This document shows positions 43,119 to 52,685 of a stretch of DNA of 64,000 bases, in pieces (the stretch's first letter is position 1; each line of letters starts with the position of its first letter). Under the pieces are notes generated by a model that was given only the letters and a program-made list of their open reading frames with translations, was not told the origin of the DNA and ran no database searches. The stretch is taken from the NCBI GenBank assembly GCA_963805985.1, contig CAWDWG010000013.1, forward strand, positions 310,001 to 374,000, given 5' to 3'. This stretch comes from Bog-257 sp963805985 (lineage in GTDB: Bacteria > Acidobacteriota > Terriglobia > Terriglobales > Acidobacteriaceae). Made by a program: the position numbers and the translations under genes.

Positions 43119-44186
43119 GTGACTAGCGAAAAGTATATTGGGCTTGATGTTCATCAAGCAACGATTTCGGTAGCAGTTATGGATGCCAGCGGCAAGCTGG
43201 TGATGGAATCGATTCTGGAGACCAAAGCCGCAACCCTGCTGCAGTTCCTGGCCGGGCTGCGCGGCAACTTGTCGGTGACCTTTGAAGAAGGCACCTGGGC
43301 GGCGTGGCTGTACGATGTGCTGAAACCGCACGTCGCTCACCTGGTGGTGTGCAACCCACGTAAGAACGCTCTATTGAAAGCAGGTAGCAAGAGCGACCGC
43401 ATCGATGCCCGCAAACTAGCCGAGCTACTGCGCGGCAACCATCTGAAGCCGGTGTACCACGGCGAGACGGGAGTGCGGATGCTGCGCGAGTTGGCCCGGA
43501 GCTATCTGACCCTCATGGAGGATCAGATCCGGGTGATGAACCGCCTGAAAGCGCTCTATCGTAGCTGGGGGATTGCCTGTGCGGGACGTGACGTCTACTA
43601 CAGCCGCCATCGAGCAGAGTGGTTGGAGAAGCTGCGCGAACCGGGAGTTCGCCTCCGCGCCGAGCGACTGTATCAACAACTGGATGCGATGCAACGCTTG
43701 CGCCGGGCAGCCCGGCACGATCTGTTGGTGGAAAGTCGCAAGCACTCCATCAGCAGCAAGCTGCGACAGATTCCCTATGTCGGGCCGATCCGGGCAGCGC
43801 TGCTGATTGCGCTGCTACAAACGCCACACCGTTTTCGCACCAAGCGGCAACTGTGGGCCTATAGCGGACTGGCTTTGGAGATTCACACGAGCGGGGACTA
43901 TGGCTACCCTGATGGCCAACTGCGACGCTCAAAGAAAGTAGTCTCCATTCGCGGTCTGAACAAAGACCACAACCATGATCTGAAAGGCCTGTTCAAAGCT
44001 ACCGCTACCATGGCGAGTATGCGTCCTGGACCGTTCCGCGAGTTCTACCTGGGATTGCTAGCCAAGGGGATGAAGCCAGCCATGGCTCGTCTTACCCTGG
44101 CGCGAAAGATTGCGGCGATTACGCTGACACTTTGGAAGAAGGGAGAAAGCTTCGACGCTGAGAAACTGAAACAGCAAGCAGCTTGA
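43119..44186 (+). mobile_element. IS110-family transposase, full length (DEDD)
   Basis: 355 residues from the GTG start (AAAGGAGCACCCTG precedes it). RuvC-like DEDD domain: EKYIGLDVHQATISVAVMDA (first Asp), LSVTFEEGTWAAWLYDVLKP (Glu), GSKSDRIDARKLAELLRGNH (two Asp). Middle coiled region LMEDQIRVMNRLKALYRSWG. C-terminal Transposase_20 domain: LRQIPYVGPIRAALLIALLQ, FRTKRQLWAYSGLALEIHTS, and the catalytic-Ser type end. The non-coding DNA after the gene (44187 to about 44570) may belong to the element. It is an intact mobile gene; copy number elsewhere is unknown. Confidence 0.93.
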
Positions 44187-44640
44187 GCGTTTCTGCACAA
44201 GAGCCTCTGCCGCTCGCCGATCTTCGCGATGATGGCTAGCCGGTTCTGCGAGACGCTCGGGTTCGAGGGTGAGTATGAGGATGGCCTGTGGGCATGTGCC
44301 TCCGGCACTTAGTCTCTGTGAGAACTCTATGCCCCCTCGGATAACCCGATAAAGCCGTAGGCCACGAGCCTCAGATAGAACCATGGTTGACACCGTACAA
44401 CCGGAACGCTTGCTAAGTTTCGCAAACCGATTGGCGTCGTCGCATCACAGAAAGCCATGCCGAACGGCGAAGAGGTGAGGTCCGTATCACAGCAGAACGT
44501 GCTGCCCAGCGCACAGGGGCTGGAAGTCAAGGAACCCTCTTCCGGTCATGGGAGAGGTGTTTCTCTTGACATTCCCTTTTATAGAACAGGCCAAGTCGTA
44601 GTCTATCCCAGGCGGCGACCCAAGGGGGATTACCCTTGGC
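44187..44640. other. Non-coding flank of the IS110 element (possible bridge RNA region)
   Basis: No gene is found between the IS110 stop and the IS3 scrap. The IS1111 subgroup carries a structured RNA in the long non-coding end on the 3' side of the gene, whereas the IS110 subgroup has it on the 5' side. This stretch has the size for that, but no repeat or base-paired core was proved by eye. The exact element ends are not fixed. Confidence 0.3.
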
Positions 44641-44822
44641 GAGAGGCGGTGCTGGTGATGCAGGTGCAGGTAGATCTGAGCCAGCGACGGGCCTGTGGGC
44701 TGATGGAACTGTATCGGGCGACGTGTCGCTATCGGAAACGCAGGAGTGAGGACCAGTCGCTACGCGTGCGGCTGCGCGAGTTGGCGGAGGCCAGGCGCCG
44801 CTTTCTCTTGGACACACAATAG
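44641..44822 (+). pseudogene. IS3-family OrfB transposase fragment
   Basis: The open frame from 44457 has a meaningless first 60 residues. Its last about 50 residues (LVMQVQVDLSQRRACGLMEL, YRATCRYRKRRSEDQSLRVR and LRELAEARRRF) match the N-terminus of IS3-family OrfB (RRACxLxxxxRxTxRYRxR, LRxRLRELAxxRRRFGYRR). The frame stops at LLDTQ, just where the integrase core should begin. It is a relic with no catalytic domain. Confidence 0.55.
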
Positions 44823-44897
44823 AGGGATGTCTCAAGAGCTCATTGTCCCAATACTCTAGAGAGCATTGACGAATTTCCATCGGCTTGTAGTCATTCC

Positions 44898-47303
44898 TTA
44901 CGGTGTAATTTCGAACACCACTCCGTCTCCCTCGCTGCCGCCGTTGGCGGTAGTGCCATAGAGATTGCCATTGGCATCGAAGATCACACCAGCTTGCGCA
45001 GCATTCCCGTCGCCGCTACTCGGGTTGAAGTCATGCAGGTCAGTCTCGCTCCAAGTGCCTCCCTGCATAGGCGTCAACTCAAACACCGTTCCGGCGTTGT
45101 TAGCGCCGCCAGAACTCGTCGTACCGTATAGGGCCGCCGGCGAACCGAAGAAGGTGAGGCTTCCGTTCGGAGCGCTTCCGTGAATGGCGTCAAAACTGTA
45201 GAGCACAGTTTCTGTCCAACTGCCATTCGACTGCGGCGACAATTCAAACACCGTTCCTACTCCAGAGCTCCCGCCTGATGTGGTCGTGCCGTAGAGATTG
45301 CCCGACATGTCGAAAATCAAGCCCGCCACGGGAAAGGCTCCGGCGGTGCCACCCAAGGAATACAAAACCGTCTCGATCCAGGATCCGCCGCTGCCGGGCG
45401 ACAGCTCGAACACCGTCCCCTCTCCCAAGCTGCCGCCTAGCTTGGTCGTGCCGTAAAGATTGCCGTGGGCATCGACGGTCAATCCCCCGTAGGGGGAAAT
45501 ACCATCCTGGCCGTTGGCAATAAAGCTATATAGTACGTGCTCAGTCCAGCCGCCTCCCTGCCGGGGCGATAATCGGAAAACCGTGCCATTGCCGGTAGTG
45601 CCACCCGCCTGCGTAGTGCCATAGAGATTGCCGCTGGCATCGAACACGACGCCGCTGTAGGGATAACCGCCGTCCGTGCCATTCAGGTTGAAGAAGTGCA
45701 GCGCTTGTTCCGTCCAGCCACCGCCCTGTTTAGGCGAAATTTCAAATACCGTTCCCACATCGTGAACGCCGCCTGCGGTTGTCGTTCCATAGAAGTTACC
45801 GGAGTTGTCCAGGATCAACCCACCAGCAGGAGTGGCTCCATCCAGGCCGCTGCCAAAGTTGTGCACTAGGGACTCCGTCCAGTGTCCGCCATTCGCCGGC
45901 GCCAGCTTGAATGCAGCTCCCGAATCGTACCCGCCGCCTTCACTGGTAGTACCGTAAAAATTGCCGGCGCCATCGCTGATCAAGCCAGTCGAAGCGACAG
46001 CGCCGTCCGTGCCTTTGAAGGCGAAGCTGTACGCCACGCTTTCCTGCCAGCCTCCGTCTTGTTGCGGCGCTAGCTCGAATACCGTACCCACACTTTTGGC
46101 GCCACCGTCGGAGGTCGTGCCGTAGAAATTGCCGTCCACATTGCGGATCAGAGTTGCCTCTGGGAAAACTCCGTCCGAGCCATTGAAGTTGAAGCTATGC
46201 AGCACGTACTCTGTCCAGGCGTTGATCGTTCCCTGAACGAACTGAAATACCGTCCCGAAGCCATTCGTGCCACCGCCGGCGGTTGTGCCGTAGACGTTTC
46301 CGGCGGAGTCCAACATGAGACTGGAGGACGGACTAATTCCATCCAGTCCGTTGTTGCTGAAGCTGTGCTGCACGATCTCCATCCAGCCGCCTCCGGACTG
46401 AGGCAACAACTCGTAGAATGTGCCTTTCCCGCGCGTGCCGCCCGTGAAGGTTGTACCAAAGAGATTTCCCCGGGAATCGAAAATCAGGCCAGCCTCCGGG
46501 AAAATGCCATCCACGCCGTTGTTGTTGAAGGGGTGCAGGACGGTCTCGGTCCAGCCACCTCCTTGTTTCGGCTTGACTTCGAAGACCGTCCCGAAATTAT
46601 GAACACCGCCTTCTTGCGTGGTGCCATAAAGGTTGCCCATACCATCGAAGATCAAGTTGGAGAGCGGATACGCCCCGTCCGTCCCGCTGCCGAAATTATG
46701 GATAACGCTTTCGGTCCAGCCGCCTCCCTGGTTGGGCGTGATCTCAAAAACTGTTCCCGCTCCGTGACCGCCTCCGGCGTAGGTCGTGCCGTAGAGATTG
46801 CCAGCCGTATCGAAAATCAAGCCGGCTCGGGGGAAGGCACCATCGTCTCCATTACGAAAGTGATGTACCGACGTCTCCGTCCACATACCTCCGCTTTGGG
46901 GTGTCAATTCAAATACCATGCCAGCCGCGTGGCCACCACCTTCGCTGGTGGTGCCGTACAGATTACCGTTTGCATCAAAAATCAAGGCGCCCGCAGGATT
47001 GGCTCCATCATCACCTTGGCCAAAACTGTGGAGCAGCTTCTCCGTCCACCCTCCTCCCTGTTGGGGTATCAGCTCGAACACCGCCCCCAGGTTATAGGTG
47101 CCACCAGCAAAGCTCGATCCATATAGATTGCCGGCGCTATCCGCGACCAGGCCGGCGGAGGGAAACGCCCCATCCATGCCGTTCGGTTGGAAGCTGTGCA
47201 ACACGCTTTCCTGGCCATTTGCCAGGTTGTTTGTCCCCAGCCACGCCAACGTGAGGACAGCCAGAACCACCCTCAGCCCAATGGAAAATCTATCGCTTTG
47301 CAT
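44898..47303 (-). CDS. Secreted GloVer-repeat protein (14 repeats)
   Basis: 801 residues from the start MQSDRFSIGLRVVLAVLTLA, preceded by AGAGGAG; the frame upstream to 47321 adds six residues. A signal peptide ends NNLANGQE. Fourteen repeats of about 50-55 residues follow, with consensus DGA.P.AGLIFD..GNLYGTT..GG.. GTVFEL.P..GG.WTE.VLHSF. There is no other domain: the protein ends at VVFEITP after the last repeat. It probably folds as one or two beta-propellers at the cell surface. Two mobile-element relics lie just upstream of its 3' end. Confidence 0.88.
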   Translation of the reverse strand: MQSDRFSIGLRVVLAVLTLAWLGTNNLANGQESVLHSFQPNGMDGAFPSAGLVADSAGNLYGSSFAGGTYNLGAVFELIPQQGGGWTEKLLHSFGQGDDGANPAGALIFDANGNLYGTTSEGGGHAAGMVFELTPQSGGMWTETSVHHFRNGDDGAFPRAGLIFDTAGNLYGTTYAGGGHGAGTVFEITPNQGGGWTESVIHNFGSGTDGAYPLSNLIFDGMGNLYGTTQEGGVHNFGTVFEVKPKQGGGWTETVLHPFNNNGVDGIFPEAGLIFDSRGNLFGTTFTGGTRGKGTFYELLPQSGGGWMEIVQHSFSNNGLDGISPSSSLMLDSAGNVYGTTAGGGTNGFGTVFQFVQGTINAWTEYVLHSFNFNGSDGVFPEATLIRNVDGNFYGTTSDGGAKSVGTVFELAPQQDGGWQESVAYSFAFKGTDGAVASTGLISDGAGNFYGTTSEGGGYDSGAAFKLAPANGGHWTESLVHNFGSGLDGATPAGGLILDNSGNFYGTTTAGGVHDVGTVFEISPKQGGGWTEQALHFFNLNGTDGGYPYSGVVFDASGNLYGTTQAGGTTGNGTVFRLSPRQGGGWTEHVLYSFIANGQDGISPYGGLTVDAHGNLYGTTKLGGSLGEGTVFELSPGSGGSWIETVLYSLGGTAGAFPVAGLIFDMSGNLYGTTTSGGSSGVGTVFELSPQSNGSWTETVLYSFDAIHGSAPNGSLTFFGSPAALYGTTSSGGANNAGTVFELTPMQGGTWSETDLHDFNPSSGDGNAAQAGVIFDANGNLYGTTANGGSEGDGVVFEITP

Positions 47304-47675
47304 GGAGTGCTCCTCTAACACGAAACTTTCGCGAGCATCGTGAGTGGTGAAAACAGGTGGACAATCTGAGATCCTGATTACCCGAATCCTGCTACCGATT
47401 GCTCACACTATACGCCGGGTTATGGATTCTTCAGCAGACATATTTCTTGCGGGACACGCCTGTTTACGGCCTACTATCACTGAGGCGGCTGCGATTTCTC
47501 CTCCGACTTGAGGCAGTTGCACGGGCATGTTTACTCTAGAATCTCGATAAGTGTTGTAAGGCCATATCACAGCCAATCGGTTTCTACTCTGAATTTCTGC
47601 CCTGCGGTTTCAGAGGGTTTGTCGGCTAACCTCGCCTTGGGATTACTTCCCCCTTTTCCCGTCATCCGGGAGCGA
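47304..47675. other. Non-coding region between GloVer and DinB genes
   Basis: 372 bp. No gene, palindrome family or terminator was recognised. Confidence 0.4.
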
Positions 47676-48213
47676 TTAGTGCCATTGACCGGGATCATCG
47701 GCCGAAGGCCCATAAATGCTCGGGACTTTCCCGCCCATCGGTCGAATGTACGTGCTCAATTGTCCGCGATGGTGCACGCTATCGAACAACGCAATCCATA
47801 ACAGCCCACCCACCGTGTCTTTGAGCACGATCTCTTCTGTGCCCTGAATCAACCATGCTTGGTGGTTCCAACCGTTGTCGTCCATGGAATGCAATTGAAT
47901 TGCGAGGATATTATGATCGTGTTCGTACGTTGAGATCATCTGTTCCTGATTGCCGAAACTCGCGGGTTCCTGCCAAGCGCAAGCCGCTGTAAAAACTTTT
48001 CCGGCTTTTGCAAAGTTGAATACAACTCTGCTGGGCCGAAACCAGGAGAGCGACCAGTTCTGCTGCCGAACGTGAGCCGGGATGGGGCCGGTAATCGAGA
48101 CGCTCAGCTGGCAGTGCTTTGAACACCCTCATGAAGGCGGGGTACTCTTGCTCCCATCTCTGAATGAAGAACTCCCTGTTATTTAGCTCTTTCCCGAGCG
48201 ATTGCGTTGCCAT
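47676..48213 (-). pseudogene. DinB-family protein broken by a frameshift
   Basis: Frame 1 (from 48213) encodes MATQSLGKELNNREFFIQRW, EQEYPAFMRVFKALPAERLD and YRPHPGSRSAAELVALLVSA, a normal DinB N-terminus. Around 48000 the match leaves this frame. The next frame gives TAACAWQEPASFGNQEQMIS, TYEHDHN and then DTVGGLLWIALFDSVHHRGQ and LSTYIRPMGGKVPSIYGPSA to the natural end. The His ligands (FDSVHHRGQ) are in the second frame. The break sits in an A/T-rich run near AAAAGCCGGAAAAGTTTTTA, so a read error is possible. Confidence 0.8.
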
Positions 48214-48620
48214 AAAAGGACCCTTCTGTTTGCACTAGACTCTGAGCGCAATGAGATGCGCACCTGGGCGTCGACCCATTGGAGCCAGCAATTCTACACA
48301 AGGTAAGACTGTTCGACCTGCTGCGTCCAGGAGACCCTTTATTTCTGCTTTCCTTCGCTCTTCTCGGCATCGATTCGAGTCATGCGCATAGCTACTCTTT
48401 CCTAGCTGGTGGACTTCGCGGCCCCTCTCCTTCGCTCCTTCCTTGAAAGCGGATTGCGAGCGTGGAGTGATCGTCAGCCCATCCGTGCACAAGTGGCATG
48501 GATTTTAGGCCGCGACCAGACTCCGTCGCCCGACCGGGCAATCCTCTGGCAAGCTGGAACCGTAGTGATACTATTAACGCGCTTAAGCTGTTGGAGCCTT
48601 GTATCGCAATCGAGGAAAGG
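48214..48620. other. Non-coding region
   Basis: About 400 bp with only shadow frames. No repeat or promoter stands out. Confidence 0.35.
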
Positions 48621-48986
48621 ATGGACGTGGACATTCAAGGCATAGTGGCACAACTTAGACAGGAAGCTAGCCGCATCGAGCACGCAATTGCAGCGCTTAT
48701 GGGGCTAGGTTCCCAACCTGCACGGCGTGGTCGCCCACGTAAGGGGAGCCAGGCTAAGCCGGCGAGCGGCCAGAAACGTTTCACCATGAGCGCAGCAGCT
48801 CGGGCCAAGATAGCGGCTGCCCAACGAGCGCGCTGGGCGAAGCAGAAGGGAAAGCCTGGGCGCAAAAAGGCTACTGCCGTCTCCAAGAAATCTACCGCTC
48901 GCAAGCCGATGAGTGCAGCCATGCGAAAGAAATTGTCGGCGATGATGAAGGCGCGTTGGGCCGCGAGGAAACAGTCGAAAGCATAG
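48621..48986 (+). CDS. Small basic protein with coiled-coil start and AT-hook-like tail
   Basis: 121 residues from the start MDVDIQGIVAQLRQEASRIE, chosen because GAGGAAAGG precedes it; the frame upstream to 48498 is filler. An N-terminal helix (IVAQLRQEASRIEHAIAALM) probably dimerises. A GRPRKG AT-hook-like motif is at about 37-42. Two copies of a motif, SAAARAKIAAAQRARWAKQK and SAAMRKKLSAMMKARWAARK, are spaced by a Lys-rich linker. The composition and repeats suggest a nucleoid-type DNA-binding protein; such proteins are frequent in Acidobacteriota. The role is inferred only. Confidence 0.7.
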   Translation: MDVDIQGIVAQLRQEASRIEHAIAALMGLGSQPARRGRPRKGSQAKPASGQKRFTMSAAARAKIAAAQRARWAKQKGKPGRKKATAVSKKSTARKPMSAAMRKKLSAMMKARWAARKQSKA

Positions 48987-49086
48987 TCCGAGGTCTGAAC
49001 GTCACCGTTCGGAGGCTGGTTTACTCTCGGCTTCCATTCCTTCCCGTACTGGTACACACTGTCCAATGGTCCCACGGAGAGAGTGA

Positions 49087-49876
49087 ATGTCTTCCCCGCC
49101 CTTCGGAAAACACGCGAGTGGTGCGACGAATAGTCAGGCTGCCGTTCCCGAGCCTTCATTCGCCGAGAGAGCGCGCACGTTGATGCACTCGGGTCGCATT
49201 GGGAGTCTCGACCATATCGCGAAAACAGCCTGGCTTTCCCTTCGGATCCTTGATGCCTTACGGGCTGGATAGCCGTGGCCGTCCTATATTCCTGATCAGC
49301 ACGATGGCCATGCATACCCAGAATCTGCAAGCGGATCCGCGGGCCAGTCTGTTTGTGACAGAGCCTGACGCCACCGGTGACCCGCTCGGCGCGGCCAGGG
49401 CGACATTAGTAGGAACAGTTAGCAGAATCCCAGAACCAGAGCTGGCTGCCGCGCGTACGGGCTACCTGACGCGTTACCCAGATAGCAAGTACTGGGTTGA
49501 TTTCGATGATTTCTCCTTTTACCGAATGGATGTGTTGGACGTTTATTACGTGGGCGGCTTCGGAGTGATGGGATGGGTGGCTACCCCGGAGTATTCCGAA
49601 GCACAACCCGATCCGTTGGCGGAGCACAAGCGCGAGATCTTGCAGCACATGAATGCCGACCATAAGGACGATCTCATCCTGCTCGCAAAACGGTTTGCCG
49701 GCATTGCGGCGCAGGAGGCGGAGGTGACCTCGATCGATCGCCTCGGCTTCCACGTTCGCCTAAGAGCCCAGGATGGTATGCATGGAGCCCGCATTGCATT
49801 CTTGAGGGAAGTGAGCGATCCCGCGCAGACCAGAGAGGTGTTCGTCGAGATGGTACAGCAGGCGCGTCTCGGATAG
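49087..49876 (+). pseudogene. HugZ/pyridoxamine-oxidase-like FMN or haem-binding protein, frameshifted
   Basis: Frame 1 (from 49087) gives VPEPSFAERARTLMHSGRIG. At about 49205 the homology moves to the next frame: STISRKQPGFPFGSLMPYGL, DSRGRPIFLISTMAMHTQNL, RASLFVTEPDATGDPLGAAR (split-barrel PNPOx core). A C-terminal DUF2470 domain follows (KREILQHMNADHKDDLILLA, then FVEMVQQARLG). The DNA reads GGGAGTCTCGACC; GGGAGTCTCTCGACC would restore the frame, so two bases (TC) of a CTCTC run appear lost. The first start is uncertain. It is either a recent mutation or a base-calling error. Confidence 0.8.
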
Positions 49877-49923
49877 GTGAGCTTCAATACGACTACAAAA
49901 GGTGAATCGAGCCTTCGGAACAT

Positions 49924-51141
49924 ATGGAAAGCTCAATTGGAGTTATACGATCCAACCCCATTGCGATCATTGCAATTGCGCAATTGTTTGGCACTTCCCT
50001 CTGGTTCAGCGCAAATAGCGCAGCACCCGACCTCATGCGAGCGTGGGGTGTCGGCGTTTCTGGCATTGGGTTGCTCACCAATGCAGTCCAACTCGGCTTC
50101 ATTCTCGGGACGATGACAATTGCCTTGAGCGGATTGGCCGATCGCTTCCCCGCCAGCAGGATTTTCGTTGTTAGCGCCTGCTGCGGGGCGATCTTTAATG
50201 CGTGCTTTGCGTTCTTCTCCAATGGTTTGGTGAGCGGAGCTATTTTCCGGTTCCTGGTTGGGTTGAGCCTGGCAGGCATCTACCCAATAGGCATGAAACT
50301 GGTGGTAAGCTGGGCGCCGAAAGCAGTAGGTGCTGCCTTAGCCTATCTGGTGGGCATGCTCACGCTCGGTACCGCGCTGCCGCAGGGTGTCCGATTCATT
50401 GGCGCCAGATGGCATTGGCAGACAGTGATTCTGAGTTCCTCTGGTCTTGCCGTCGTAGGCGGTTTGCTGATCCTTCTTCTTGGCACCGGTCCTCATCTCG
50501 CGCTGCGTTCTCACCTTCAGGGTACGCGCATGACAGGGGTTCTGGCTGCGTTTAGATCGAAACAACTTCGTGCCGCTGCTCTTGGCTACTTTGGCCATAT
50601 GTGGGAGCTTTACACGTTTTGGACACTGGTTCCGCTGATGATTAGCCACGCTCTAGCTGGCAAACTACAAGGGCTGAGCGTTCCGGGCCTCGCTTTTATC
50701 GTTATCGCAATCGGCGCCGCAGGCTGCATCGTGGGAGGGCGGCTAAGCCGTAGAGTAGGTAGTGCGCGTGTCGCAGCTGTTGCGCTCGGAACATCAGGAC
50801 TGTGCTGCTTTATAGTTGCTATCGGTGGGATAAGATTCTCGGCCCCTGCTTTTCTGGCCATTCTCCTGGTATGGGGAGCAGCGGTGGTTGCGGACTCCCC
50901 GCAGTTCTCCGCTTTGTCAGCTCAGGGCGCTCCTTCCAATTTGGTAGGAGGAGTTCTAGCCATCCAGAATTCGGTGGGATTCAGTATCACAATTGTGTCG
51001 ATAGCTGTCGCTACTTCGCTCTTCGGTCACTTGGGGTTGACTGTAGCGTGGATTTTGCTGCCAGGTCCCTTATTGGGCCTCATCGGCTTCTATCCGGCCT
51101 GGGCAACCACTCAGCATGAATTATTAACGACCGATCGTTAG
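49924..51141 (+). CDS. Major facilitator superfamily transporter
   Basis: 405 residues with about 12 hydrophobic helices. TM1 is NPIAIIAIAQLFGTSLWFSA, followed by RAWGVGVSGIGLLTNAVQLG. The cytosolic loop motif GLADRFPASRIFVVSACCGA fits the MFS loop 2-3 signature in weak form. The long central loop (RSHLQGTRMTGVLAAFRSKQ) divides the two halves. No substrate is evident; the family resembles nitrate/cyanate-type or drug MFS proteins, but this is not settled. It starts 47 bp after the HugZ-like gene and may be cotranscribed. Confidence 0.88.
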   Translation: MESSIGVIRSNPIAIIAIAQLFGTSLWFSANSAAPDLMRAWGVGVSGIGLLTNAVQLGFILGTMTIALSGLADRFPASRIFVVSACCGAIFNACFAFFSNGLVSGAIFRFLVGLSLAGIYPIGMKLVVSWAPKAVGAALAYLVGMLTLGTALPQGVRFIGARWHWQTVILSSSGLAVVGGLLILLLGTGPHLALRSHLQGTRMTGVLAAFRSKQLRAAALGYFGHMWELYTFWTLVPLMISHALAGKLQGLSVPGLAFIVIAIGAAGCIVGGRLSRRVGSARVAAVALGTSGLCCFIVAIGGIRFSAPAFLAILLVWGAAVVADSPQFSALSAQGAPSNLVGGVLAIQNSVGFSITIVSIAVATSLFGHLGLTVAWILLPGPLLGLIGFYPAWATTQHELLTTDR

Positions 51142-52685
51142 CAACCACTGAGAGCCGGAGATTTCTCCATATGTCGCGAATTAAAGCTCGAATCCCGTCA
51201 ACAGTGACAAGCCTTTTCTAGGGTCCTAAATGCCAGCATTGTTAGTCGACGTGATCGCCTTATGAGCCTGCCACAATGACGCGATCATGCGACTTGTTGA
51301 TGCCGATCGTGAAGCAGAGCAGGCCTACGAATTCCGTCAACGAGCCGGTTTAGCCCGCTCCCTTCAGGAACACGGCCTAGCCAAGCTCTTCGACCACGCT
51401 GCGCGCCTGTGTATGGCGAAGGCGGAAGTTTTCCAAGGACTCCAGGGATCGAGACGTATCTCAAAGTTGCCGACGAACACGACGACGTTCTTTAAAAAAA
51501 ATTGGAAGGCTTCATAGCATCTAATTGAGTTGAAAGCTCTGGTTGGAGGATCGGGTTGCTGCATAACATCACGGTTGTAACATTAGCTGTTGGGCAGTCG
51601 TAGGCAGTTCGAGCGGGTCGGCGTGGGGCCGCTGACCCGCTCTGGCTACTGGGCGCTACGTCCGTGCCGGGAACGGGATGACATTCTTTGGCAGATCTCC
51701 ACAGCGATGGGTTTCTTCCCAATTCCACAAGCTGTTATCGCGGACATTAGCCAAGCAGGACTCGCCGCATCTTCGACACATGGACCTGATACGGACAGTT
51801 CCATCCGAATCGCGTGCCAGTGTCTCTTCGAAATCGCTCTTGCTTTCAACCATCTGCTAAGCAAAACTGACCGTCTGCGCTGTGAGCGGCCAGCTATCGT
51901 CCCATGTAGGAGACTTAGGAGATTCTCCTTGGTTCGGCTCGTTGTCGTGCGATTCTGACAGCTTGCCGCCAGAAGTCCATACAACTAACAGGGGATTAGA
52001 GTTCCCAGTCTTTCGGCGGGTTGAATAGAGCAAACAGGTGCCGGCGTGGGCAGCGGTAAAGCGATACTCCCGTGAGATCGCGTCCGCCGGTTGCCTTGGC
52101 CGAGAACGGTCTCAACTCCTTCATGGCTCTAGCAGATCGGGCAGACCAGCGCGGTAGCCAGAACCTCTGGCGATGGCACTGTCTGTTCTGTTCTCTGCAT
52201 CAGCCGGGTGGTAGACCAGAACCGTTGCGAGATTCATCACCCGGCAGGGGCAGGCAATATGCAACGTTGCGGGTATCCTCGCCGCGCGGTTTGGCGCTGG
52301 TGCGAGCCAACAACGTCCGTTGGGATTGCGGCCATTACCTCCAGCTAGTTGAGGCGGAAACAGCTCTCCTGCTGATAGAGTTTGCCTCTCAGGAGGCAAG
52401 CTTATGCGGGCCGCTCAGTACGTCAGGGCTTCATGCTCGCCCGACTGCAAGGTCTGAAGCAGAACATGCTGTCTTGCGTTTGCTTTCATCGTGGTCAGGT
52501 GCTAACATCCTGCGCCATCTGTTGACCTTGTTATGTATCCTGCCGGGTCAGCAATTCTTGTGGCTGCGTCGTTGCGCGGTAATAGCGCAATAGATGCCGT
52601 CCTGTTCCGAGAGTCAGACCCAAACCAACTGTCCTAAGCAGCGTTTCCCGCGTAGGTCTTCACAACACAAGGAGAGCAACAACCC
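51142..52685. other. 1.5-kb stretch without a supported gene
   Basis: Several open frames exist (for example 51287-51517 and 52072-52593), but none shows a motif, a ribosome site or a biased codon pattern. An A-run (about 51495) and a long stretch of mixed composition suggest old, decayed DNA. The last part (52660-52685) holds the AAGGAGAGC ribosome site of the next gene. Confidence 0.45.

Noticed and set aside
51287..51517. 76-codon open frame
   Set aside because: No ribosome site, no motif, low-complexity end; could not be supported as a gene.
52072..52593. 173-codon open frame in the gene-poor stretch
   Set aside because: Composition (Arg/Ser/Leu-rich) and lack of any motif fit a random GC-rich frame.
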